Shown: positions 52,411 through 60,958, numbered from the stretch's first letter. The stretch: DNA of 64,000 nucleotides from Halogranum amylolyticum (GCF_900110465.1 NZ_FODV01000005.1:62001-126000), one strand, 5' to 3'. Notes: generated by a model not told the origin, from the sequence alone. Translations and numbers: made by a program.

Positions 52411-53616
52411 ATGGTCGGGGTGACGTTCTGGGCGCTGTTCCTGTTAGCCACGATCACCAGCCTCGGCACGGCGTGGGCACTCGGAGCGAACAGTAACTCA
52501 CCACCGTTCGCACCCGCCATCGGTGCGAACGCGATCTCGACGATGCGAGCTGCGTTCCTCATCGGCATTCTCGCCGCGCTGGGCGCGCTCACGCAGGGCG
52601 GAAGTATCTCCGAGACGATCGGTGCGGGACTCATCAGCGGCGTCGCCATCACGTCGCTGGCAGCGACCGCAGGACTGCTAACCGCGACAGCGTTCATGGC
52701 CTTCGGCATCTACACCGGATACCCCGTTCCAGCCGCGTTTGCGACGACGGGCGCGATGGTCGGCGTCGGTCTGTCGCTGGGTGGTGCGCCCGCGTTCGAC
52801 ACTTACCGCCGCATCGCCGTCTTCTGGCTGCTGGTCCCGCCCGTATCCGGCGGGCTAGCGTACTCCACGGCCACCCTGTTGCGGCGCGACGACGTTCCCG
52901 AGACCGTGAGTATTCCCCTGTTGGCAGCAGTAGTCGGCGGTATCGTCGCGAACATCCGACTGAGCGTCATTCCCGCTCCCGCCGGTACGGAACAGGGTTC
53001 GATAGCCGGGTTCGTCTCGCGTGTCGTGGGAGTCCCGCCCGTCGCCGAGGTCGACGTCGTCGCCGTCGTCACGACGCTCCTCGCCGCGGCGGCGAGCTTT
53101 CGGGTCATCCGCCGGCGGACGCAGGCTTCTGTCGACCGTGGCGTCAAGACGTTCCTGCTCGTCCTCGGGAGCATCGTCGCGTTCACCAGCGGTGGAAGTC
53201 AGGTAGGGCTGGCAACCGGTCCGCTGGAGAACCTTTATCAGACCGAACTCGGACTGCCGGGAATCCTCCTGTTGGCAGTCGGCTCTGTGGGCATTCTCGG
53301 TGGTGCGTGGATGGGTTCCCCGCGGCTTCTTCAGGCGACGTCTCGTGAGTACGCACAGCTCGGCATCCGGCGCTCTATCGCTGCGCTCGTCCCGGGGTTC
53401 ATCGTCGCGCAGATCGCCATCGTACTCGGCATCCCCATCTCGTTCAACAACATCATCATCTCCGGGGTCATCGGTGGCGGACTCGCCGGCGGATCCGCAG
53501 GCGTCTCTCGACGGAAGATAGGGACCACGCTGGTCTTCTGGCTCCTCACGCTCGTCGCGTCGGTCGTTCTGGGGTTCGGTCTCTATCGACTGTTCGCGTC
53601 GGTCCTCGTCGTGTAG
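52411..53616 (+). CDS. inorganic phosphate transporter-like (Pit/PHO-4 family) protein 1
   Basis: A 401-residue membrane protein with about eleven helices. The two inverted PHO-4 repeats are ALGANSNSPPFAPAIGANAIS near the N-terminus and FTSGGSQVGLATGPLENLYQ after a cytoplasmic Arg-rich loop (RRRTQASVDRG). The repeat signature (G-A-N-x-x-x-P-x-F-A-P-A-x-G) is close to but not identical with bona fide Pit (GANDxANA), so the ion carried may differ from phosphate. It is followed by a convergent UspA gene; a second Pit/UspA set lies 1.3 kb on. Confidence 0.82.
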   Translation: MVGVTFWALFLLATITSLGTAWALGANSNSPPFAPAIGANAISTMRAAFLIGILAALGALTQGGSISETIGAGLISGVAITSLAATAGLLTATAFMAFGIYTGYPVPAAFATTGAMVGVGLSLGGAPAFDTYRRIAVFWLLVPPVSGGLAYSTATLLRRDDVPETVSIPLLAAVVGGIVANIRLSVIPAPAGTEQGSIAGFVSRVVGVPPVAEVDVVAVVTTLLAAAASFRVIRRRTQASVDRGVKTFLLVLGSIVAFTSGGSQVGLATGPLENLYQTELGLPGILLLAVGSVGILGGAWMGSPRLLQATSREYAQLGIRRSIAALVPGFIVAQIAIVLGIPISFNNIIISGVIGGGLAGGSAGVSRRKIGTTLVFWLLTLVASVVLGFGLYRLFASVLVV

Positions 53617-53619
53617 TTC

Positions 53620-54048
53620 CTATCGGACGACGGTCACCGTCACCGGTGCCTCGCTGACGACGGTCGTGGCGACCGTCCCGAGAAGACGGCTGGCGAGTGT
53701 CTGTGGGCCGCCGTGACTCCCCATGACGACGTGGTCGACGTCGTGGTCGTCAACGTAGGCCAGAATCGTCTCGGCTGGAGTGCCCGTCTCGACCGTCGCC
53801 TCGATACTCCGGTCTTCGTCTGCGGCCCGTCGCTTCGCCCTCGCAATCAGCTCGTCGGCCCGTTCGTGGGCAGTCTCGCGCCGAGACGTGTCTGTGTCGA
53901 TTACCCCACTCTCGCTCATCGAGCTATCGAGCGGCGTGACGACGTTCAACATGGTGATCCGGCAGTCGAACAGTTCGAGTGCACGAACCAGTGCCTCGTC
54001 CGCCAGCGGTGACCCATCCAACGGAACGAGCACGTGTGAGGCAGCCAT
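53620..54048 (-). CDS. universal stress protein (UspA) 1
   Basis: A 142-residue UspA domain. ASHVLVPLDGSPLADEALVRALELF opens the fold, and the ATP-binding loop MGSHGGPQTLASRLLGTVATTVVSEAPVTVTVVR contains G-x2-G-x9-G-(S/T). It is convergent with Pit-like gene 1 (3 nt apart). In haloarchaea UspA proteins commonly neighbour transporters and may gate them. ATG 54048 is the domain start. Confidence 0.9.
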   Translation of the reverse strand: MAASHVLVPLDGSPLADEALVRALELFDCRITMLNVVTPLDSSMSESGVIDTDTSRRETAHERADELIARAKRRAADEDRSIEATVETGTPAETILAYVDDHDVDHVVMGSHGGPQTLASRLLGTVATTVVSEAPVTVTVVR

Positions 54049-54246
54049 ACCTCTACTCGACGGGCGAGACACAAGTATGCCCGCAGTCGGGCGAGGTCGT
54101 CCGACGACGGTCAGTGTCTCCGTGACGACCATCGGATCGGCTTCTCTCTCGTCGCGAACGATTGAATTTAGTCCCGAAAAGGCACATTCTTCCGCAGTTT
54201 AGTTATTCTACGGGCGAAAATTAAGCAAATCACCGGGTGTGATGTG

Positions 54247-54816
54247 ATGAATCCCAACCGCGTCGATTTCATCATCGACCTCTCGTACGGGGTGGTACTC
54301 TTCCTCTCGATCGTGCTCATCCTCACCGTCGGGACCAGTGTGGGAATCGCGTTCGGGCTGGGTGCCCTCGTCTCTTACATCATCCACGTCGTCTGGAAGA
54401 TGGCACGCTTCGACCCGGAGTGGATGACCAAAGAGGTGACCGAGAATATCGAGGAGACTCTCACCGAGGAGGTGACCGAGAGCGTCGGAGAGCAAGTCAG
54501 CGAGGAAGTGAGGGAGAACGTCAGAGAGCAGGTTACCGAAGAAGTAACCGAGAGTGTCGAAGAGAGAGTTGCCGAAGAGGTGACAGAGAGCGTCGGAGAG
54601 AAGGTCACACAGGAAGTGACCGAGAACGTCGAGGAGACGCTCTCCGAGGAGATCGAATCGATAGTCGAACAGCTCAGAGCGGTCAACGAACGGATCGATA
54701 GACGACCACGAAAAGACGAGATCGAAGAGCAGGTCGGCGAGGAGGGAGGTCGTCCAGCGGACGAGAGACGCGACGAAACGGAGAGCAACGCGGAGTCGGG
54801 AGATGAGACCGGATGA
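54247..54816 (+). CDS. membrane protein with seven tandem 12-residue coiled-coil repeats
   Basis: A 189-residue protein. Two hydrophobic segments occupy about residues 8-50 (DLSYGVVLFLSIVLILTVG, VGIAFGLGALVSYIIHVVW). From residue 63 there are seven 12-residue units of the form EVTE(N/S)V-E-x-V-x-E, at 54433-54684. A charged tail of Glu, Arg and Asp completes it. The 12-residue period is unusual for a coiled coil and may form an extended amphipathic helix on the membrane. It is between Pit/UspA genes, so it may tether or regulate these. Start ATG 54247; a GTG codon precedes it. Confidence 0.75.
   Translation: MNPNRVDFIIDLSYGVVLFLSIVLILTVGTSVGIAFGLGALVSYIIHVVWKMARFDPEWMTKEVTENIEETLTEEVTESVGEQVSEEVRENVREQVTEEVTESVEERVAEEVTESVGEKVTQEVTENVEETLSEEIESIVEQLRAVNERIDRRPRKDEIEEQVGEEGGRPADERRDETESNAESGDETG
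54433..54684 (+). repeat. seven tandem 36-bp coding repeats
   Basis: Units begin at 54433, 54469, 54505, 54541, 54577, 54613 and 54649. They encode EVTENIEETLTE, EVTESVGEQVSE, EVRENVREQVTE, EVTESVEERVAE, EVTESVGEKVTQ, EVTENVEETLSE and the divergent EIESIVEQLRAV. Nucleotide copies are similar but not identical, so the array is not a recent slippage product. Confidence 0.9.
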
Positions 54817-54901
54817 GAGTGAGCCGCGGACTGCGATCGACGTGTTCGACGGGCAGTGACAGTGACGAGACGTACAACGGGAGAGGGGCACGCTCCTGAC
54901 C

Positions 54902-56077
54902 ATGGTCGAGATCCTCATCGGCATCGGTGTCGTGGTAGCGCTGTTCGTCGGGTTCAACATCGGCGGGTCGACTACGGGTCCAGCGTTCGGACCGGCAGTG
55001 GGCGCGGGTGTACTCTCGAAACTGGTCGCCGGGATGCTTATGTCGGTCTTCTTCCTGGTCGGTGCGTGGACCATCGGTCGGCGAGTGGTCAACACGCTCG
55101 GACGGGACCTCATGTACGACCCGGCTGTCTTCACTGTCGAGACGAGCATCGTCGTGCTCTTCTTCATCGGTGGAGCGCTGTTCGTCGGTAACTACGCTGG
55201 CGTCCCCGCGTCGACGTCGATGACTGCAGTCGGGTCGATCGCCGGTCTGGGGGTCGCGACGGGTGAACTCAACTGGGCCGTGATGGGCGAGATCGCGGTC
55301 TGGTGGGTCGTCGCACCTCTCGTCGGATTCTGGCTGTCGGTGATGATCGGCCGATACGTCTACCCGACTCTCAACCGCTGGATCGCGGTCACGACCAGTG
55401 AGGGTGCACTGCTCGAAGCCGACCGTTCGAGAGCCGTTCCGGTACCGACACTAGGGCCGAACACGACCAAGCGGGAACTCGTCGGCACCGGAATCCTCGT
55501 CGCCATCGGTTGTCTGATGGCCTTCTCGTCGGGAACCTCGAACATCGCCAACGCGATCGCACCGCTGTACGGCGCCGGAGTCGAGATGAATCCGTTGATT
55601 CTGCTCGGCTCTGCCGCCGTCACCGTCGGCGCGCTCACGATCGCTCGCCGCACGCTCGACACCCTCGGAAACGACCTCACCGACCTCCCGTTGACGGCAG
55701 CGATCGTCGTCGCTGTCGTCGCCTCCGGGATCGTGATCGGACTCTCGGCGGTCGGTATCCCCGCCTCGTTCGTGATTATCGCGACGATGTCTATCATCGG
55801 ACTGGGCTGGGGGCGAGCGACCCGGACGGTGACCGTCTCCGAGGCGATCCGGGGCGAGGAGGAACCGGACGTCTCCGTCGGGGCGCTGGCAGCCGAGCAT
55901 CCCGGTGAAGCGGCCCCCCAGATCGGCGAAGAGGAACCGGAGGACATTCCGGCCGCTGCCGACCTGTTCGACCCCTCGACGACCGGACGGGTGATCCTGA
56001 TGCAGAACCTCGTCCCGGTCCTCTCGACGGGTGGTGCGTACGTCACCTTCTGGGTACTCTTTACGTTCTGGTGGTGA
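54902..56077 (+). CDS. inorganic phosphate transporter-like (Pit/PHO-4 family) protein 2
   Basis: A 391-residue membrane protein with about ten helices. PHO-4 repeats are GFNIGGSTTGPAFGPAVGAG near the N-terminus and AFSSGTSNIANAIAPLYGAG in the second half; the second carries the SNxANA core of genuine phosphate permeases. A cytoplasmic acidic loop (EEEPDVSVGALAAEHPGEAAPQIGEEEPED) lies near the C-terminus. Followed by a UspA gene on the same strand (69 nt), likely one transcript or a functional pair. Confidence 0.88.
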   Translation: MVEILIGIGVVVALFVGFNIGGSTTGPAFGPAVGAGVLSKLVAGMLMSVFFLVGAWTIGRRVVNTLGRDLMYDPAVFTVETSIVVLFFIGGALFVGNYAGVPASTSMTAVGSIAGLGVATGELNWAVMGEIAVWWVVAPLVGFWLSVMIGRYVYPTLNRWIAVTTSEGALLEADRSRAVPVPTLGPNTTKRELVGTGILVAIGCLMAFSSGTSNIANAIAPLYGAGVEMNPLILLGSAAVTVGALTIARRTLDTLGNDLTDLPLTAAIVVAVVASGIVIGLSAVGIPASFVIIATMSIIGLGWGRATRTVTVSEAIRGEEEPDVSVGALAAEHPGEAAPQIGEEEPEDIPAAADLFDPSTTGRVILMQNLVPVLSTGGAYVTFWVLFTFWW

Positions 56078-56146
56078 TTCGGGTGTCGTCGTGTGTGACG
56101 AGATGACGTACCAAGAGCTTATTCTCGCATCCACTGTAGATACCGT

Positions 56147-56566
56147 ATGATTTCGCGTGTTCTCGTCCCGATAGACGACTCTGAGATGGCAGAGCGTGCA
56201 CTCAGATACGCGCTCGAGGCCCACCCGGACGCCGCGATAACCGTCATACACGTGGTGGGCGAACCGTCGACGATGCTGGGCGGAGCGACCAGCATCGCTC
56301 TGGCGGACGACATCGAAGCGGCGGCCGAAGAGCACGCGCGCGACGTGCTCGACCGTGCCGAAGCGGTAGCCGCCGAATACGACATCGAGGTCGACACCGC
56401 CGTCGAGATGGGTCACCCGGCGCGCGCAATCGTCGGTCGGGCCGGAGATTTCGATACGGTCGTCATCGGGAGCCACGGGGGGAGCCTCGCGGACCGACTG
56501 TTCATCGGAAACGTCGCGAGGACGGTCTTCCGTCGGTCGCCTGTTCCAGTGACGGTCGTCCGGTAG
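56147..56566 (+). CDS. universal stress protein (UspA) 2
   Basis: A 139-residue UspA domain. SRVLVPIDDSEMAERALRYALE starts the fold, and the nucleotide-binding loop is VIGSHGGSLADRLFIGNVARTVFRRSPVPVTVVR. Located immediately after Pit-like gene 2 in the same direction. With the UspA at 53620 this makes two Pit/UspA pairs in 4 kb. Confidence 0.9.
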   Translation: MISRVLVPIDDSEMAERALRYALEAHPDAAITVIHVVGEPSTMLGGATSIALADDIEAAAEEHARDVLDRAEAVAAEYDIEVDTAVEMGHPARAIVGRAGDFDTVVIGSHGGSLADRLFIGNVARTVFRRSPVPVTVVR

Positions 56567-56745
56567 GACGCGGACACACCGGGGTGTCTCCGGCGACCAC
56601 GACTCCCAGTCCGATTCGACGTCGCTCCCGCCGACCTCCTCACCGCCCAGATCACGCGAGTGTCGTCGCAGTCTCGGTCGGCGGTCGTGAATCCGGCGAT
56701 AGCGCTCGTGCTGGCCCGGGCGATAGCGCTCGAAAGAACGGGAAG

Positions 56746-57078
56746 TCAGTTCTGCCGGTGGCCGAGCGGTTTCTTCTGTTCGACTTCGATCTCGACGTGG
56801 ACGCTCGCGGGGAACTCCATGTGGCCCACCTCGCGGGCGATGTGGTCGGCGCCGTGGATCTCGAGCTTGCGGGCGTACACTGTGTAGTCCCACGAGGAGA
56901 ACTCGTCGCCGACTCCGAGATCTCGGTACTGCGGGACGCGGATCCGCTCTGGCGGTTCAGAGTGCGGTCCTTTACACTCCGCGCCTTTGCGTTCGATCAT
57001 GGCTTTCAGGTCGGACACCACGTCGTCGAGGACGGCGCGGTCACCGCTCTGAAAACTGAGTTTGGTTACGAAGGTCAT
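56746..57078 (-). CDS. uS10-family ribosomal protein
   Basis: A 110-residue protein with the S10 fold: MTFVTKLSFQSGDRAVLDDVVSDLKAMIERKGAECKGPHSEPPERIRVPQYRDL, a DYTVYARKLEIHGADHIARE segment, and EFPASVHVEIEVEQKKPL at the end. The IRVPQYR and RKLEIHGADHIA positions are typical of S10. Canonical archaeal rpsJ usually follows the EF-1-alpha gene, which is not here. The annotation of this one as a second S10 copy is therefore likely. ATG 57078 is the domain start. Confidence 0.85.
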   Translation of the reverse strand: MTFVTKLSFQSGDRAVLDDVVSDLKAMIERKGAECKGPHSEPPERIRVPQYRDLGVGDEFSSWDYTVYARKLEIHGADHIAREVGHMEFPASVHVEIEVEQKKPLGHRQN

Positions 57079-57248
57079 AGGCTGGGTAACTACCATCAAC
57101 TGCGGTCACGCAGCCACAAAAACGCATCTACACCGTCCGGGGTCGTGACACCAGCACATAGGTCCATGCGAGACAGTCTCTGGAATCACCCCGTGTCGTG
57201 GGTCGAGAGTCCGATATTCTCTTAACGTCCCGCGAATTACATCCGGCA

Positions 57249-57710
57249 ATGACGGTACAAGCGGTCAGTGCTGGAGCCATCCTCTTCCGCGATACCCGCG
57301 GCCGACGGGAGTATCTGCTCCTGAAGAGCCGTCCCGGGGACTGGGAGTTCCCGAAAGGCGGGGTCGAGGGGGACGAGGAGCTTCAGCAGACGGCGATCAG
57401 AGAGGTCAAAGAGGAGGCAGGGATCGGCGATTTCCGCCTCATCGACGGCTTCCGCGAGGAGTACGACTACGTGTTCGAGGCGAACGGCAAGACGATCCAC
57501 AAGACAGTCCACCTGTTCATCGCCCGCTCGTTCGAGGCCAGCGCAGAGCTCTCGAAGGAGCACCGCGACCTCCAGTGGCGCGACTACGAACAGGCGATCA
57601 ACACCATCACGCAGGACGGACCGCGCGACATCCTGAAGAAGGCACACGAGTACCTCGACGACCTGATGGAGGAGGACGAAGAGGACGGGTCGAAGACGTA
57701 CCTCGGCTGA
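57249..57710 (+). CDS. NUDIX hydrolase (dinucleotide polyphosphate type)
   Basis: A 153-residue phosphohydrolase. The complete Nudix box G-x5-E-x7-R-E-x2-E-E-x-G-x is GGVEGDEELQQTAIREVKEEAGI (preceded by WEFPK). TVQAVSAGAILFR at the N-terminus and WRDYEQAINTIT near the end resemble Ap4A hydrolases of the archaeal/animal type. The C-terminal tail is very acidic. ATG 57249 follows ATTACATCCGGCA with no clear RBS. Confidence 0.9.
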   Translation: MTVQAVSAGAILFRDTRGRREYLLLKSRPGDWEFPKGGVEGDEELQQTAIREVKEEAGIGDFRLIDGFREEYDYVFEANGKTIHKTVHLFIARSFEASAELSKEHRDLQWRDYEQAINTITQDGPRDILKKAHEYLDDLMEEDEEDGSKTYLG

Positions 57711-57788
57711 CCGGGCCATGTCGCGTTCGCCACCCCTCGCGGTCGCCGCGACGAGCGACGGCGCTCTCGATATCGGGAGGACCCGCCC

Positions 57789-58790
57789 GTGACCTACGGC
57801 GACGCGGAGTTCGGTTTCGAACTCCTCGCGTGTCGCTGGGCCGAGTTGGCGTGGCCGCCCGAGGAGCGACGCGACTCGGCCGTCGTCGTCTCCAGACAAC
57901 TGGGCACACAGAAGCGACGCTGGGACACCGTCGTCGTGGAAGCCGACCCCGAAGCGCTCGCTGCCCGCCGACAGTTCGGGACCGACGCACTGGACTCGGA
58001 CCTGCTGCACGTCGTTCGTAACGCCCCGACCGAGTGGGCGTGGTACCGCGACGCGCTCCCGCACCCGGGCTACCCGTGGCGCTACGTTCTCGCGGCGGTC
58101 CACCGGGCGGCGGCCCGCGGCGTCGTCGAAAAGCGCAAGAACGGCAACAAGGTCGAGATCCGGCGGGTCGCGCCCTACCCCGACTGGGTCGAGCGGATCG
58201 TCGCCGTCGAGCACAAACCGGACCTCGACGCCAGCGCCGCCCGTGCGCTCTCCGACCAACTGGCCCACGACGTCGAGACGGCGCTCGCCGACGAGGTGTG
58301 GGTGGCGACGACGGCGACGGAGGACAGCGTCGAACCCGCACTGCTGGAGTCGATGCCCGTCGAAGTGGGGATTCTCACACTCGACTTCGCCGAGGGGGTC
58401 CACGCCGACGTGGGCGACGTCGCGTGGTATCCGAGTTCACTGGACCCGACGACGGGTGGCGAGCGATTCGAGGCCGACGAGAAGGCCGAGAAGCGACTCG
58501 CCATCGCCGAACGCGCCTACGGGAAGGGCTGGCGGTCGTTCCACGACACGATGCGGCCGGACTGCCGCCACTTCGAACTGCGACGCGAGGGCCATGCGCT
58601 AGTGCCGTGGTGCGCGGCGAAAGAGCGCGGGCAGACGGCCGCGGAGTGTTCGGGGTCCTGTCCGGAGTTCTCGCCCGAACCGCCGCAGTGGCGGACGAAG
58701 GGGTGGCCCATCGAGGGCGGTCCCGGGAAGGGTATCAAGCAGTTGTTGGAACGGCGACGTAAGTGGGTTCGGGAGCGGGACGTCGAGTGA
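57789..58790 (+). CDS. haloarchaeal DUF5787-like protein
   Basis: A 333-residue protein starting at GTG 57789 (TYGDAEFGFELLACRWAEL). Segments VVSRQLGTQKRRWDTVVVEADP, AVEHKPDLDASAARALSDQLAHDVETALADEVWVAT and a C-terminal Cys group (RPDCRHFELRREGHALVPWCAAKERGQ, AECSGSCPEF) stand out. The DTVVVE...VEHKPDL spacing with later conserved residues could be a PD-(D/E)xK-like nuclease core, and the four Cys may bind a metal or Fe-S cluster. I recall it as DUF5787; the nuclease idea is inference. Confidence 0.75.
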   Translation: MTYGDAEFGFELLACRWAELAWPPEERRDSAVVVSRQLGTQKRRWDTVVVEADPEALAARRQFGTDALDSDLLHVVRNAPTEWAWYRDALPHPGYPWRYVLAAVHRAAARGVVEKRKNGNKVEIRRVAPYPDWVERIVAVEHKPDLDASAARALSDQLAHDVETALADEVWVATTATEDSVEPALLESMPVEVGILTLDFAEGVHADVGDVAWYPSSLDPTTGGERFEADEKAEKRLAIAERAYGKGWRSFHDTMRPDCRHFELRREGHALVPWCAAKERGQTAAECSGSCPEFSPEPPQWRTKGWPIEGGPGKGIKQLLERRRKWVRERDVE

Positions 58791-58833
58791 GTGGAACGTA
58801 AAGCGGTTAGTCCCCTGTCGAGAAGCCGCCCGC

Positions 58834-59094
58834 ATGCCCTCGAACCCGTTCCGTAACGTTCTCCTCGGCGGCCGCGAGTCGGTCGGACGTCTCGTCGCGC
58901 TCACCGCCATCGGCGTGTTTCTCACGTTCTACAGTCAGATACTCGGAGAGTTCGGCGGTCTCGACGACGTCGTCGAGCCTGGCGTTTGGAGTGCGTATCT
59001 CTCGTTCGCACCACTGTTCGTCGTCGGCTACGCCTGTGGACGGGGACTTGCGGCGCTGGGTGTGGGTGGGATCCGGACGGGGCAGGTAGAGTGA
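58834..59094 (+). CDS. small two-helix membrane protein
   Basis: An 86-residue protein: RLVALTAIGVFLTFYSQILG and AYLSFAPLFVVGYACGRGLAALG are the hydrophobic segments. It follows the DUF5787-like gene by 43 nt and ends 4 nt before the convergent winged-helix gene. No family recognised. Confidence 0.65.
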   Translation: MPSNPFRNVLLGGRESVGRLVALTAIGVFLTFYSQILGEFGGLDDVVEPGVWSAYLSFAPLFVVGYACGRGLAALGVGGIRTGQVE

Positions 59095-59098
59095 CAGC

Positions 59099-59602
59099 TC
59101 AGACGACTTCGACCTCGACCGCGTCGCGTTCGACGGCGAGTTTGAACGTCGGGACGGTTCGGTAGACGACCTCGACGACGCCCTTGCGGCGGAGGCTCTG
59201 GAGCGCGCTGCGGACCTCCTGTGCCTCGGGGTCGACGTCGAACCGCTCGCGGAGTTTGTTCAGGACGCTGACGACGCTCTCGGAGCGCTCGTCGGGGCCG
59301 GCGACGACCTGGAACACCTGCGACTCGAGTTCGGGGACGCGGATGACGCTCGGGACGCCGCCCTCCTCTTCGTCCTCGCTCTCGACGCCGGGGTCGATAC
59401 CGAGCAGTTCCGCCGCCTCCGCGGTCGCCCGGATCAGGCTGTTGTCGTCGCGGTAGTAGTACTCTTTGAGGTGGTTCTCGAGGTACTGGTGGACCTCGCT
59501 GCCGCTCTCTAACTCCCACCGCTTCTGGAGCTCCTTGTTCTTCGTCGGCTGGAGGCGGACGATGTCGCCGAGCCGTTCTTCCTCCTCCTCGGTGAGTGCC
59601 AT
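59099..59602 (-). CDS. haloarchaeal winged-helix protein (DUF5797-like)
   Basis: A 167-residue protein from ATG 59602. EEEEERLGDIVRLQPTKNKELQKRWELESGSEVHQYLENHLKEYYYRDDNSLIRAT is a helical/winged-helix unit, followed by an acidic linker and a second helix-rich unit (SVLNKLRERFDVDPEAQEVRSALQSLRRKGVVEVVYRTVPTFKL). I associate it with DUF5797. It could be a DNA-binding protein. Longer upstream frames lack protein character. Confidence 0.75.
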   Translation of the reverse strand: MALTEEEEERLGDIVRLQPTKNKELQKRWELESGSEVHQYLENHLKEYYYRDDNSLIRATAEAAELLGIDPGVESEDEEEGGVPSVIRVPELESQVFQVVAGPDERSESVVSVLNKLRERFDVDPEAQEVRSALQSLRRKGVVEVVYRTVPTFKLAVERDAVEVEVV

Positions 59603-59689
59603 TGTCTGCGTGTCTGCGTCGAGGACATATTTACGTTCTGGAACGGTCAACCTGACCGACGGCGCTGCAACCGATGACTTCCCACCGAC

Positions 59690-59849
59690 GACGCCCTCCC
59701 CGACCCACCGACTCGTGCGGCGGGTCCTCGAACACGTCGGCACCGACCCGCCGACATGACTCCGCTTCGAGACGTCGGACGAGTTGCACGCCGCTACCGA
59801 CGCGCTCGGGAGATTCCGGTCGACGCTCGACTACGAGTTCCGTATCTAG
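59690..59849 (+). pseudogene. possible decayed small gene with in-frame stop
   Basis: One frame reads THRLVRRVLEHVGTDPPT, TGA (59757-59759), LRFETSDELHAATDALGRFR and STLDYEFRI, then TAG (59847-59849). Both halves have GC-rich third positions and protein-like sequence in the same frame, which is unusual for a spacer, but I find no start codon of good context and no known family. Treat as a weak candidate. Confidence 0.3.
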
Positions 59850-59899
59850 TGACCGCCGCCTGCCCAACGGTTATGACGGTTCCCGACGACCGCTCGCAC

Positions 59900-60676
59900 A
59901 TGTCTTGGGACACCCTGACACTCGACGTCGACGACGACGGCGTCGCCACGCTAACCGTGAACCGCCCCGACAAACTGAACGCGCTCAACGTCGAGACGCT
60001 CGAGGCGATGGAGGAGGCGCTCGACGAGGCCGAGTCGCGGGGAGCGCGCGTCCTCGTCATCACCGGCGCGGGCGACGAGGGGTTCATCGCGGGGGCGGAC
60101 ATCAGCTACATGCAGGACCTCACGACGCCGGAGGCGCAGGCGTACGCCGAACTCGGCCACCGCGTCTGCGACAGAATCGAGTCGTTCCCGGCCCCGGTCA
60201 TCGCCGCCGTCAACGGCTACGCCTTCGGCGGCGGCTGTGAGGTGGCGCTGGCCTGTGACCTCCGGGTCGCGAGCGAGCGCGCCGTCGTCGGCCAACCGGA
60301 GATCGACCTCGGTATCGTCCCCGGGTGGGGCGGCACGCAGCGACTCTCGCGACTCGTCGGCGACGAGCGCGCACGGCGACTCGTCTTCTTCGGCGAGCGT
60401 ATCGACGCCAGCGACGCCTACGAGTACGGACTCGTCGGCGAGGTCGTCGCTCACGACCAACTCGACGACCACGTCGCCGAGATGGCAAGCGAACTCGCCG
60501 CCAAGCCGAAGTACGCGATGCAGACCGCGAAGGAGGCGCTGAATCTGGTCCACGAAGAACCGCAGGCTGCTGGCCTCGCCTACGAACGCCGGGCGTGGAG
60601 CGGTCTGTTCGGCACGCACGACCAGCGGGAGGGGACCGCCGCGTTCGTCGAGAACCGCGATCCCGAGTTCGAGTAG
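59900..60676 (+). CDS. enoyl-CoA hydratase/isomerase family protein
   Basis: A 258-residue crotonase-fold enzyme that hydrates 2-enoyl-CoA in fatty-acid or amino-acid breakdown. VNRPDKLNALNVETLEAMEEAL, GAGDEGFIAGADISYM (oxyanion Gly), AAVNGYAFGGGCEVALACDLR (second oxyanion loop with the first catalytic Glu), and EIDLGIVPGWGGTQRLSRLVG (second catalytic Glu) are all present. ATG 59900 gives the family length; an in-frame ATG at 59873 is possible. Confidence 0.93.
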   Translation: MSWDTLTLDVDDDGVATLTVNRPDKLNALNVETLEAMEEALDEAESRGARVLVITGAGDEGFIAGADISYMQDLTTPEAQAYAELGHRVCDRIESFPAPVIAAVNGYAFGGGCEVALACDLRVASERAVVGQPEIDLGIVPGWGGTQRLSRLVGDERARRLVFFGERIDASDAYEYGLVGEVVAHDQLDDHVAEMASELAAKPKYAMQTAKEALNLVHEEPQAAGLAYERRAWSGLFGTHDQREGTAAFVENRDPEFE

Positions 60677-60766
60677 CCACGGGTTACCTCTCGCGACGCC
60701 GAGTTCGAGTCGAGAAAGTAGACTTACCATCTGAATAACAAAGACGAAACTGTCCGATGTGGAGCC

Positions 60767-60958
60767 ATGAATCCCATCACGTTGCTCGCACGTCGGCTCG
60801 GGAGCGAGTCGGACGCAGCCTACGAATGTGAGCGATGTGGCACACGCCACCGGGTCCAGTATCACGTCTGTCCGGTCTGTGGGAGTTTCTCCGTCGAGAC
60901 CGAGACCCGCGAACGGACGTGGGTGGACGAGAGGTCCGACGAACGGCAGACCGGATGA
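60767..60958 (+). CDS. small zinc-ribbon protein
   Basis: A 63-residue protein with a four-cysteine knuckle: CERC (Cys21, Cys24) and CPVC (Cys35, Cys38), 10 residues apart, like a rubredoxin/rubrerythrin-type ribbon. The first 14 residues (NPITLLARRLGSES) form a helix; the tail is charged. Function unknown; such small Zn proteins are very common in haloarchaea. First of a run of three short genes before TFS. Confidence 0.75.
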   Translation: MNPITLLARRLGSESDAAYECERCGTRHRVQYHVCPVCGSFSVETETRERTWVDERSDERQTG

